A program made the position numbers and the translations under genes. The notes under the pieces were generated by a model. It ran no database searches. It was not told the DNA's origin and worked only from the letters and a program-made list of their open reading frames with translations. A DNA stretch of 64,000 bases from Liolophura sinensis. Lineage: Eukaryota > Mollusca > Polyplacophora > Chitonida > Chitonidae. Positions within the stretch are counted from its first letter, which is position 1. Each line of letters starts with the position of its first letter. Of this stretch, positions 49,351 through 61,766 are shown piece after piece. Location of the stretch: NCBI RefSeq assembly GCF_032854445.1, contig NC_088295.1, forward strand, positions 31,109,385 to 31,173,384. Reading direction: 5' to 3'.

Positions 49351-50042
49351 TCAAACACCAATCTCCATTCTGGAAATAGCAAGCAATATGCAGTCCCCAT
49401 ATGTGAGTGAATTTTAACCACATACAAGTATATAGAGTTACATTTTGCACATCTGTAAAACCACAAATATATGGGTCCACAAGTGAAGCATGTTCATCTG
49501 TCATTATCTGTCCAGTCCAGTCCACTCACAATGAAGTACCTGTTTATGTTTGTGTTTACTTGTTGTTGATTATAGCAAAGTAATGTGATTCCACTTGCCT
49601 CTTTTAATGTCTTAAGTTTTAGAACATTTGTTAAATTTTTACCAATGATGCTTTGACTTTAGAACAGTTAAGTTATATTCCTTCATGGTATCTTTATTTT
49701 CGAACATCTAGTAAATTCTAGCTGGATGTACATATATATTGTACCAGTGAATTTTAATGAAAATTGAACTTTCCTAAATGATTATAAATTGTGCACATGA
49801 CTAACTTGCGCATTTTTCCTGATTCTGGGAGATATATTGATATTAGAAGGGTGTTTTGAGGTTTGCTTGGAACATGGGATGGTACTCTACTGGAAAATTG
49901 TAAGTTTCAACACTAAGAATGTTATTTTGTGACATTTATTTACCTCTAAAAATGCACTTTTGTGAGCAAAAAGCCATGTAGATTATACATGTAGTTAATG
50001 TACATGTATGGTTTAATCTTACTTAAGCTGGATGAATTGACA

Positions 50043-50066
50043 TTATATATATATATATATATATAA
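50043..50066. repeat. AT microsatellite
   Basis: A run of twelve AT dinucleotides. Confidence 0.9.
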
Positions 50067-52939
50067 TGCAGTTCAGTTGTTCTGCTCACTGGTACCGTTC
50101 TGTTAGTTATTTTGACTTCTTTGCTGTGTTGTAAAGTAACGGAGATAACCCACTTGACAAGATGCATATGTAAGTGTGTGCTGAAGAAAAAAAAAAGGAT
50201 GCCAGTTTATATTATTTCACCTTGTTAGCTTGTCGTCTACAGTTCCTGGCAAAGATGGAAAATATCACATGAGCTACTTTATACTGGAAACCTTATCTCC
50301 ATGTAGACCACAAGCTGATGGCTAATAGCATGGGCATGATAATGACAAATATGCTGTTCCTTCTGATATGATGGATATCCCTACAGGTCCACAGTAGAAT
50401 TCAGCAAACAGAGTTATTACTTGGGTGTCCATACATCTTTTATTATGGTTGTGTATCAGTGACAAATTGCCGGCTTTTACAATGATAATCCTTGGCTGAC
50501 CATATGATGAATGGGATGCGGGCCCCATGGTAAGGGTTTAGTCACATCCTAGTGCCTGTATCTCCTCATGCAGACTCAACTACCCCACTGTCAGCAGAGC
50601 TGGCCCTGGTCAGGTTTCACCCTACAGCTTAGTGTCCATCAGACATGGAATTAATTGTTTCATGTGAAAGTTTTCCACTAGCAAGGAAGGGAGAAAAACA
50701 GGAAAAGGGTGTTAGAATACATGCAACTCTGTACGCTTGCTTCAAGATTTTGCAAATTGGACATTTCAGTCCTCCACTGCATTGGTTTTTATCTGCTAAA
50801 ACAATTGCATGCACATTGATGTGTTTTGTGTGTTGTGTTGACCTGTACTTTCAGAGCCTTTGTTTATATTCCTTTTCTGAACTAGCTCACTATTATTACC
50901 TTTTTATGGTCATTAATGGAGCATTAATGGATAGTTATCTTAATGGAACTGTCAGTTTAAGGCTGCTGCTCGCCTTGATACAAATGGCAACAAAATAATG
51001 TAGATGGTTTTTGTTGCATCATCTTTTATTTATGTTGATGAGTGTAAGATGTAAGATATTTATGTAAGATGAGATAACCAAATTTGTCTTATTGAATTTA
51101 AGTGGCACATCAAACGTTACAGCTAAACCCCCATCGTTGGTCTCATGAAGGGTATCGCTACCAATCTGGCTCGATGTATGTATGAATCAGTGCACAGACA
51201 GAAAATCTGTCTGTTTCACCAAAGATGAGGAAGCTTTTCGACCAAGAGTCAAACAATGGGTGATATTGCACCTAAGGTTGGCCTTTGGTTAAGGCCTATG
51301 TCAGTGGAGAGCAACTGCTCCAACCTCCACCCAGCAGCCGACCAGAAAGGGAATAAGGGGCAAAATGGTTCTATTAGCGTCATTTCCTCAGAGATTAATG
51401 ACTGTAAAACATGTGATAGTGTGTGAAAGCTGTGGCCTACATCCCTGAGCTGGAGCTCCACAATCACAGCCAGTGGCTGGCTCAGATTCCTGCTCTAAAC
51501 ATGCCCATAATCCTTTATTATTCTGAGGCTGCACACTTAACAACCCCTGTATATGTAAAACATCCATCAGCGTCATTCTGTAAGATGATCCCCTCTGTGT
51601 GGATCACAACCAGAGTGCTTGATGAATTTCCACAAGTGTGGTCATAACATTGACCTTTAATTGTGTTATGTCATTCCTATCACCCTGTCTAGTGTCCACG
51701 ACATGGTTGACACTTTCTGAGTCCACTAGAGAAGTGTAATCACAGCCCATGACACTATATCCAGGGACATGGTGAAAGTCTGCATGATTAAATAGCTGGA
51801 TTTAGACAGAATGGATAGAGTGTGTCAATATAATAATTCATTTTATCCTCATCAATTATTTACAAAGCACCAGAAATACCAAGTACAGCAGCTCTTGTCT
51901 TCCTGGGTATTCCTCTTTGGAGTTTTTTTCATGCTGTGCAAGATTTACAACTTCTTCTCTCAAGGGAATTTGGGAGAAAAAACAAGTGAGCCGAGAAAGG
52001 GGTTTTAGTTACACTTCAGTATTCCCCGAAGACAATAAAGGGCATGAAGGTGTGCTCTCGCGCCAAGATAATAAATGTCATTAACACCTTACATTGTTCA
52101 TAGAGCTCTGTGCATAGAAGATCAGCACAGCTTTTTCAGTAGATGAGAATTGGTTTTACATGTACATGTAGCATGGATGATGTGATCAGGTCGTGAAGTT
52201 CGCCACACGGTAATCCCTAGGTCATCACTGTCCAGTGCTTTTGATGTACATATATAGGGTGAAATCTGTTATCCTACTTCTGACACTGGATGGGGTGTGC
52301 TAAACAGTAATTCTTGAGCTAGGTGCACTATCAGCTTTTTACGCATTATTGCGCGAGATTTGTAATATTGGAGCATTGCTGTAAACGGGAATTTGCAAGT
52401 CATGTGGTCTGTCTGGTAGAGAAAAACCAATAGTGCACCTTAACATAACACTTACAAACTGAGCTCTTCTGTTTATAGTGTTTGAGTGCAACAGGATTAT
52501 GCAATGTGTATGATGGCACCAACTCCATCTTGCTACGCGAGAAGGATTCTGACATATGACTGACATTATAAACGAACCCTGATGAAACAATAAAGGAACA
52601 AAGAAAAATGCAGGCATGCATCATCAGATATATTTGATGTTCGGTGATTGTCACCAGCTGTTGCTCATTGCCATCTCTAAATAGCCCTATTAGAAGCTAG
52701 ATTTTCCCCATTTTTTCATTGGCCCAATCAGATCTCCAGGAAAGTTACCTAGTGCATGTCAGTTTGAAGACGTTTCCATAATTACCCAGCCCTTAATCTG
52801 ACATTTGAAGCTTTTGATTCCTGGTCTTATTGCAATGGCTTGTCCATTTTTCCAAAGAATCGAGTCCAAATAAAGTGCAGACCTACTGGTCTCAAGGCAT
52901 CACAACTTTCATATAAATCTTCATTTGCATTTTATTATC

Positions 52940-53752
52940 CCCTCGCCAATACAGGGATATACTGTAGCAACTTTCCAGTGTACCATTACCTTGTTTAATA
53001 AGCTTCATTGTGCTTCATTATCCACTTGCCAGTACAGTTGGTGGAGGGGATATACTGTAGCGACTTTCCAGTGAACCAATACCTTGTTTAATAAGCTTCA
53101 TTGTGCTTCATTATCCCCTCGCCAATACAGTTGGTGGAGTGGATATACTGTAGCAACTTTCCAGTGAACCAATACCTTGTTTAATAAGCTTCATTGTGCT
53201 TCATTATCCCCTCGCCAATACAGTTGGTGGAGTGGATATACTGTAGCAACTTTCCAGTGAACCAATACCTTGTTTAATAAGCTTCATTGTGCTTCATTAT
53301 CCCCTCGCCAATACAGTTGGTGGAGTGGTTATACTGTAGCAACTTTCCAGTGAACCAATACCTTGTTTAATAAGCTTCATTATGCTTCATTATCCCCTCG
53401 CCAATACAGTTGGTGGAGTGGTTATACTGTAGCAACTTTCCAGTGAACCAATACCTCGTTTAATAAACTTCATTGTGCTTCATTATCCCCTCGCCAATAC
53501 AGTTGGTGGAGTGGATATACTGTAGCAACTTTCCAGTGAACCAATACCTTGTTTAATAAGCTTCATTGTGCTTCATTATCCCCTCGCCAATACAGTTGGT
53601 GGAGTGCTTATACTGTAGCAACTTTCCAGTGAACCAATACCTTGTTTAATAAGCTTCATTATGCTTCATTATCCCCTCGCCAATACAGTTGGTGGAGTGG
53701 ATATACTGTAGCAACTTTCCAGTGTACCAATACCTTGTTTAATAAGCTTGTA
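52940..53752 (+). repeat. 93-bp minisatellite, about 9 copies
   Basis: The unit holds CTTCATTATCCCCTCGCCAA, TACAGTTGGTGGAGTGGATA, TACTGTAGCAACTTTCCAGT and GAACCAATACCTTGTTTAAT. The ATAAGCTTCA landmark recurs at 93-bp spacing from 53091. Copies are highly alike, apart from a shorter first copy. Confidence 0.93.
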
Positions 53753-53777
53753 AAATTGAGCGTATAATGCATGTATC

Positions 53778-53989
53778 GTAATTTTTCAACCGTTTCGCAT
53801 GTTGGAAAGCTGTTTTTTCAAGCATATTTTGAAGGCATTATCTTCATTGACTGATAAAATTATACTTTTTGTGAAAGCCCTGACACTGGCCAATTCAACT
53901 AAGGTAGTTTTGTCTCCAGTGTCTATATGTGCATAAATTACATTTTAAGTAGCCTTTTCATATGCAAAAATGTTGAAGAATCAGGGTAC
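53778..53989. mobile_element. MITE-like element, family F, copy 5
   Basis: It starts GTAATTTTTCAACCGTTTCG and ends ATGTTGAAGAATCAGGGTAC as inverted ends. The interior matches the copy at 36118. It abuts the end of the 93-bp array. Confidence 0.75.
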
Positions 53990-54817
53990 CTGTACTTTGA
54001 ATGTGTGTGGATGTAACTTGCAAGAGTTTAACTTGAGGAACCTACATTCTATTAACGTAGTTAAGTATTTGGGAAAGGTTGTGTTTGGAGTGTGTTGCTC
54101 ATGGATTGAATGGATATGGCTTTTTGCAACCTGTGCAATATTGCAACAGTATCATGGCGACATTGCTTTGGGAACAGCTGAGAGGGACCCGTACATGAAA
54201 CACGGAATAACCAGTATGTTAGTGTGTTCCTTTCAGCGTAAAGCAGTATAGTCTCTGTTCTCCAACTAGAGCTTGAACCCTTGTTAGCACCTTGGCACCA
54301 CTCCAATCTAAGGTAGATAGAGAGGCAGTGTGAAAGCTTGTTAACTGGAATACTACCTGTAAATTCTTGTTTTATTGGCGTTGTGTGATTTATTTGCAAC
54401 ATGTTGAGTCTAGAGTTACCAATGTGGTGAGACACCAGTTTAGCCTTACCACATAGTTAATAAGCAGTGATTTTTTTTGGCACACTTATGGAGACTTGAC
54501 TTATGAAGCACTTGTGGTGTAATAGATCAGTATGTATGTTAATAGCTATACGATGTTAACAGCAGGCTATATCATAGCTCTGGACAAACATGTACTGGAA
54601 CCATTAGGAATTAGGAACATATAAGATGGAATACTGCAAGATATCGATGTGAAGAGAAGAGGATTTTTTTGTTCCCTGCTTATCTGGATGTGGTTTAATA
54701 CAACTGTCAATATGATGTCGGTCATAGTTCTACATCAGCCTTGCACGTGTATATATAATACAAAATGATGTTAGTACCATCTCACTCATAAACATCGTTC
54801 CAAAAACACTAAACATA

Positions 54818-54885
54818 AGCACTCCTCGTCATATGACTGAAAAATTGTGAAGTAGGACGTTAAACCCTGAGCACTCACTCTAAAC
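54818..54885 (+). repeat. Tail fragment of SINE family B
   Basis: CTCGTCATATGACTGAAAAA, GTAGGACGTTAAACCCTGAG and CACTCACTC match the fragment at 23690. Confidence 0.7.
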
Positions 54886-55687
54886 ATAACAACAACCGGG
54901 TAAAAATAAACTTACATGAGGACAACAACCTCTTGGCCTGTCCTCTTTGCTGAGCTTCGAGAGGAAAAAAAAAACCTCTGCTTTCAGTTCAGGAGAATGT
55001 ATTTCAACTTTCATGTACGTATGTATTTATTTGTTTTCAGATTTTACTGATCTAATTTTGAGTAAAATTTTGTGAGAGTCTAGGCTATGTAAACTGTAGT
55101 ACATGTATATGGTGAAAACAAGGCTACATCTTCATACATTTGCATTGCGAGTCTTTTTGTGCAGGGATGAAAGCATTACTGTGTAGTTATACATAGTCAG
55201 TTACGAAAGTGGTGGAGAACTGAACCCCTTGTCTAATGGTGGATTTGTATGCTGTGTGAGATTATCACATTAAAGAACTCTCTAAGATGAGGCTAGGGAG
55301 CTTTTCCTTCCTGTCCACAGTAACTGAGTCCATTAGCAGGTTGTGTTTCTACGGGAAGCCCCAGTACTTGACTTTAGTAGCAGGGGATTTGTGAAAGAGG
55401 TTAACAGTTCTGATTGTTTCAAATCCCCAGTCACACATACTCTACCTGGTTACAGCTTGCAATAAGCTCTCTGTCACACTGACTCACAGTAGCAGGAAAT
55501 ATGTACAGATTAGTCATAGATCAGTTGTGATAAGAACAGATGGTAAAAACTACATGTACATCTCCAGATACATAGGATAATGATAGATGGACCAGTATGT
55601 ACCTTATTATTATTATTATTATTAACTCATTTTATGTATAAATTAACTTTGGATAAATAATATTACAGGTGTATTTCTCTAAGACTC

Positions 55688-55892
55688 TTATTCCTCAACC
55701 TTTTTCACATATAAAAGAGCAACTTTCAATGCAGCTCATGCTCAATTTTAATGTGATTTTGGAAAACAGTATTGGTTGGATTGGCCAGTTTCAGGGCTTC
55801 AAAAAAAGTGTAATTTTATCAGTGAACACAGAATAATACCCTCAGAACATGCATGAATAATCACCTTTGCAAACATGCGAAAATGTGAAGTA
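55688..55892. mobile_element. MITE-like element, family F, copy 6
   Basis: It begins TTATTCCTCAACCTTTTTCA and has AGAGCAACTTTCAATGCAG and TATTGGTTGGATTGGCCAGT inside. It ends near AACATGCGAAAATGTGAAG, grouping with copies 1 and 3. Confidence 0.68.
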
Positions 55893-56322
55893 CAGTAGCT
55901 TGACTTGTCAATTGTTCAATGTGGCCTTAAACACAATCAGTCAGTCAGTCAATCAACTTGTCATAGACATGTATCTTATCTAAAATAGGATATTACAGTA
56001 TTGTATTGGGATAATGTGGACAGTGTTTTAAGAATAACAGTGAGCCTTATTAATATTTCATTTCGATAGGAAAGTTAAGAACAAAAAAGTTAACATTGAC
56101 CGACACCATATAATTGATTGTTTATTATAACCAAGGAAAATCTTCAGAATTTCATGTCTAAAAATGGATTTGAACCCACTTCTTTTGTGACCTAGATGCA
56201 TTTGAGTGAACACTGGAAATAGTTGCAGCTGTTAAAACATAATTGGTCATAACCATTAACTGTAACTTGAAGTGTTTCAAGTTTTAACCTATGTGGAATT
56301 AAGATTTGGATACGTATCAGTT

Positions 56323-56690
56323 GGTGAATACTGACACCTGATAAATGTTTGTGTGTATGTGTATGTGTTTGAAGACTGACACCTGATAGATGTATGTGTG
56401 TATGTGTATGTGATTGAAGACTGACACCTGATAGATGTATGTGTGTATGTGTATGTGATTGAAGACTGACACCTGATAGATGTATGTGTGTATGTGTATG
56501 TGATTGAAGACTGACACCTGATAGATGTATGTGTGTATGTGTATGTGATTGAAGACTGACACCTGATAGATGTATGTGTGTATGTGTATGTGATTGAAGA
56601 CTGACACCTGATAGATGTATGTGTGTATGTGTATGTGATTGAAGACTGACACCTGATAGATGTATGTGTGTATGTGTATGTGATAATTTG
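56323..56690 (-). repeat. 45-bp minisatellite, 8 copies
   Basis: Read on the + strand the unit is TGAAGACTGACACCTGATAG, then ATGTATGTGTGTATGTGTAT and GTGAT. As 45 is a multiple of three and the minus strand has no stops, all three minus frames are open across it (for example HIHIHTYIYQVSVFN repeats). There is no sign of a gene. Confidence 0.95.
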
Positions 56691-57420
56691 CAGAGGATAC
56701 TGGAGCAAAAGCACAGAGGCATTGGAATTTGTGCTTGGGTCAACCAAAAATGCTGTACATTAAAGACACTAATGTCTTAAAATTCTGTTTTGCAACAAAA
56801 CCAGCAAGAAAGAGTTTTTTGCTAGGATGTGTTGATAAGAATATGAAGTGGCCTTGCCAAACAGTTGCAGTACCTGTGTCTTTAAAACAGCTAGAGGATG
56901 AATAATTGAGAAGGCATATACTGGGTTAGGCAGAGGGGGCTCAGGTGGTAGTGTATACAGTGTGTCTGGCCTGTGAAGAAGGAGGAGGACAAATCCATCA
57001 TTGTAGTGATATGAGACATGTGGCAATTGTCAGTAATCAGGTAGAGCCTGCCAATTTCAGTGTCCTTTACAACATGCTCGCTTTATTTATCCTCCAAACA
57101 ATTTTGCTTTCAAATGAACACCCACCCTCTCCCTTTTCCATTTCTTTTTTTTTCAACAATCAAGTGAGAGCAGAGCCTCCATCTGCCTCTTGTTCCCTAT
57201 TTCTATACAGGGTTAATGTACAGGCTATACAGGCTGCATATATAGCCTGGTTGAACTAGTGGACTGTTTTATTCAGTTTCAGACTGTGATATAAATGTGA
57301 AAGTTTTTAGCAATTATTTGTCCAAAGGTTTTGTTTTTAAGGTGCCAGATTTAGTGGGGAAGATTTTTATACCCCGCCATCATCAAAGATAGTGGAGAGT
57401 ATACTGTAACCACCCTGTGA

Positions 57421-57455
57421 CTTCTGTTTTTCTGTTTGTCTGTCTGTCTGTCTGT
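57421..57455 (+). repeat. TCTG microsatellite
   Basis: A CTGTTTGTCTGTCTGTCTGT run leads into the 60-bp array and has a TTTATACCCCGCCATCATCA segment before it. This layout resembles a dispersed repeat. Confidence 0.7.
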
Positions 57456-57507
57456 AAACACAATTTTGTCCATGCATCTTCTCCCAAACTACTGCGCCAG
57501 TTTCTGT

Positions 57508-57842
57508 ATTCAAACTGGATGTACCAATAGTGCAATCAATGCACTTCTGATTACTACATTTTTCTCCATTCAAACTGGATGTACCAGTATTGCAATCAAT
57601 GCACTTCTGATTGCTACATTTTTCTCCATTCAAACTGGATGTACCAGTATTGCAATCAATGCACTTCTGATTGCTACATTTTTCTCCATTCAAACTGGAT
57701 GTACCAGTATTGCAATCAATGCACTTCTGATTGCTACATTTTTCTCCATTCAAACTGGATGTACCAGTATTGCAATCAATGCACTTCTGATTGCTACATT
57801 TTTCTCCATTCAAACTGGAAGTACCAGTATTGCAATCAGTGC
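57508..57842 (+). repeat. 60-bp minisatellite, about 5.6 copies
   Basis: The unit is ATTCAAACTGGATGTACCAG, TATTGCAATCAATGCACTTC and TGATTGCTACATTTTTCTCC. It is open on both strands because the unit is a multiple of three (minus strand repeat CIDCNTGTSSLNGEKCSNQK). I see no coding evidence beyond openness. Confidence 0.95.
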
Positions 57843-58922
57843 AACTCCAGGAAAGGCCCATGAAACAGTCTATATGAAGCCAAACTATTATAAAGCAAGA
57901 TGACATCCTTTCATTTATTTTAAGGTTTTTGTGGTTTTCTTTCCTTTATGATTGGAAATGTTGGGGATAGAGGGGATTCCAGTTATTGTTGGTTTTTGAT
58001 TTCCATTCTGTGTGTACATTTTGTCAAATTATGCATTGTACTTCATCATGAAATGCAGCAAACATCTTCACAGAATTTGTATTATTTACCATATAAGTAT
58101 TATCAATTTTCATGTTTTATAACAAACAACAAGGCAGAGGACTGAAAATATTATAAATCGTACTTCAGTTAACAAGGGCAATGAACAGCTTGCTGTGTGT
58201 CCATAGACATAGTTTGCAAGCAAACAAAAAATTATTAAAAAGCACATGCATAAGGGTCATATATTTAATAGTGATTTATTCACAGTTGAATGTAATGTTT
58301 TTGTAACCTCTGCATGGCAGTTTTATATCGAGCAATTTTGCAGTGAGTTACAATCTCGGCACACTTGGCAAAAACCCAGTGAGTCTCAGAGATTAACTTG
58401 TACCCACTCTAAATCTGCACAGCTTGTATTCATACTGGTCTTGAACTTCTGTACCTCTTGTAAATTTAACATAGAAGGCGAGTGCATGAAGACAATATTC
58501 ACTTCAACTGTTTGAAGATGAGTGTCTGAGCTACATATACATTAGTTATGACATTAGTTTTTTTCAAGACATGAAAAAAAGTGCGAGACTCTCGATGTCT
58601 AGATAACTTTGCACAATGACATTGGATTATAGATGATCCATTAATTATTGTTGAGATTTGAGACATCCACGTTGTGGATATTTGACTTCAGCCAGGACCT
58701 AGCCCTCGTCCAAGATGATGCCTTATTATGCAAAATCATTTTCAGTTTTGGAATCTTGGCTTTTAAACATGAAGAATACCATAGCAATTATGTTCTGCCT
58801 TAAAATCATAAATGTAGGTGCATCATAGTTCATTGATAATAATGCCATCTCCAGACCATATAAATTGCAAAATTTCATATAACATTTCATGAAATTTCTT
58901 TTTTTCATTATGATAGTAGATC

Positions 58923-59115
58923 CCTAATTCTTCAACCTATTCAACCAATTCTAGAATTTATGTACTGAGACATTTTGAAAGAACTATGGGGTGTAAAGAC
59001 CTAATCTGCACAGTTTTTATGAAAATTGCATCTTTAGTGACAAAGTGACACAAAAAGTATGCATAAATTCCACTGAAAAAAACTGCTTTAGTTGTTGAAA
59101 AGGTTGAAGATTAAC
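58923..59115. mobile_element. MITE-like element, family F, copy 7
   Basis: It has CCTAATTCTTCAACCTATTC at the left and TTGAAAAGGTTGAAGATTAA at the right as inverted ends. The interior includes TGCATAAATTCCACTG. Confidence 0.7.
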
Positions 59116-61672
59116 TGTAAGTACCATACATAGCTGTGCATTGATTTTGGCAACTTGTGAACTTCCGTGTGCTATTACTACAGTAATACACGTTTAATAA
59201 TGACTTATCCATGATCAGGCTGATGGTAACCATCAGATAGAGGAGGAAAACATGTTGACCATCCCAGTGGTGAGATGCAAGGCTTTGTAAAAATAAAAGT
59301 GTGAAAATAAATACTAGGGTAGAGGCAAGTGCTCTTTGTGTGAAGAGTGAACCCACCTGTTGGCAAACGTTCAACCAGCTGCCAACTGTGGGGATGTACA
59401 TGTGCCTAACAGGTAATTCAACCAGCCCTAGAGACAGAAGCCTGGAGCATTCGGAATACTGATCTACCTGTAGCCACAGCTGGTTACTTCACTACAATCA
59501 GGATGTCTAATATCAAAAATATTGGGTGGATGTTTGTCTTTTAAGTGGTTCAGTCATTTCTCACTTATAAATTACAATAACAGATCTTGCAATGAATACC
59601 AGTTTAGAAGCAGAGGCTGTAATAATATTATTACTAATATTAAGATGGCGTTTTTAGATGGAAATATAAAACATACGTAAGTACATGTAAGGTACATGTA
59701 TGTGTTATTTAAATATTTTGGAGGAAAACTGCAGTTTTACATTTTATTAAAAATGTCAAGGTATTTCCTCTCAGGAACTTTTTTGCAAAGACCATTTATG
59801 GGCAAAATGTTCATGAAAGAAAGGGTAAATATAAGAAAGAAATCATGGTTCCTGCAATAAAAGAAATATATATTAATGTGAAGGAATGTTTATATTTGTA
59901 GGAGTATTCGTGGTTGCCAAAATCTAAAGTTTCCACTGAATAGTTGAGAAGTCACAAACAATATGGACTGTGAAGATTATTTTTACATACATGTACATTC
60001 TGAAAGAACTCAGAACCTTCATGGTAAAACAGTAGAATGCCACTGGCATGAGGTATTGGTCAAGGAAGCATGAGTGAGGTAACTTTTTGCATGTGTATTG
60101 GACATGTATACATAGACGGTGGAAGGAGGTGGGGTGTGGGTACCTAAGCTTCTACAGACCAAATGACATCGCCTGAATGGTTTGAATAAAAATTGCTTAA
60201 TAAATAAAGAACAATGTGCAGTTTATCCTCAATTTATCACAATTTTTTTTTCACCAGACATCACCTAAATTACGTCTCCAGCAATATAAATGGCAAGAGC
60301 GTCTGGGGCCCAGGCGGCTCATGGACCCTCATCTGATGAGCTGGCAATTTATTACTTCCACTGCCTCAGCCCCCCAAAATTTTAACATTTCGCCGCTTAT
60401 GATATAAATGTGAAAGGAATATTGAGATGAACATTTTTTAAATGGTGACTGTAGATGTTGACGTTGAGTATGTTTGTATTCAGGTAGGGTATCGACTCCT
60501 GTTTGCCTTGGGAAAGTTACTGGCTGGGGGTGCAACTGGGAACAGAATGGGGGGATTAAAGTTAAATGAGAATGGCTGGAAACAAGGCAGATACTGATGA
60601 CAGAGATTAATAGACTGTATATTTAGTAGTGGGTAGGATGCAATCACAGGCAGCTGTGGTTTGTGACTCTTTCCATTTCACTCCCTGTCCCATGTACCCT
60701 TGTGTTTAGAGTGACAAGAAGCCAGTGAGTTAGGAGAGGCAACCAGCAGGTTGCCTACCCCGGGGCTATAAGATATATCAAATATTTACCAGCTCACAGC
60801 ACACTGGATAGGGAACTGGGCCCTGAAGATCTCACTCAGCCAGTTGTCCACCATTAATCTGCAGGGGTCTAGTGATGTTTTGATAACTGTATACATACAC
60901 AAGACAGCTGATTCCTGTCATTTTACCCGCTTGATTTATAGCTGTTCTCAACTTCAGAGTTTACTCATATTCAAAAATTCTTTTAGAATTCACAATATTA
61001 AAAAAAACTGGCTCATGACATCAAGTGATTTGTTAATACATGTAAAGCAGCTCAAGCTTGTCCCCAGTTGGTTATGCTTCAGTAATTCTCGTGAATTCTG
61101 CCCTGGACAAAATGTTCACAGTTTAAAGCATTCTTCCTTTGGCGTTCATGCAGGAATCAAAACTTCCAGTAAGCTTCCAGATTTCCCTTGACAGAAACAA
61201 AGTGCTCAAAAAATTCAAATTTGCATTTAATTTAAAGAACCTTGGGGATTGGCACACCACTAACCTGAAATCAATGTGGTCAGTGCTTTATCTTATCCAC
61301 TTGTCTTTAATACATGGAAGTGCAGAAATGTCTGTTCTTTTATCACCTTGTAGTTCTGTATTCTTTATGTACTCTTAAACTAGGCACATGTCTATTTGTC
61401 ATTTAAACAGTCTTTGTAGTGTATCTTTTCTCCTATTAACCCAAGCATCAAAGATAGTTTTGTACCCTGATGTATGCTATATTGAAAAAGTGTGCTCAGT
61501 ATTTTTCATGTGTCAATGAACTAAAAATTGCTTTTACCCGTGCATGTCTATAGTGTGACAGTATTGGCGTTTACTACAGATGCTGTGTTTGACTATTTAC
61601 TTTATCCCTTGGGTGGTATTATTTTACTTTGCAGTTAAGCTTTCATTTGAATCAGTCGGTTGTGTCACCACA

Positions 61673-61766
61673 CATGACCAAATGCCCACATTGAAAACAG
61701 AGTCATGACCAAATGCCCACATTGAAAACAAGAGTCATGACCAAATGCCCACATTGAAAACAGAGT
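61673..61766 (+). repeat. 31-bp tandem repeat, three copies
   Basis: CATGACCAAATGCCCACATT followed by GAAAACAGAGT is found three times, one copy with an extra A. Confidence 0.9.

Noticed and set aside
54061-54435. Minus-strand open frame of 124 codons
   Set aside because: No recognisable domain, no splice borders, and an overlapping forward open frame of similar quality.
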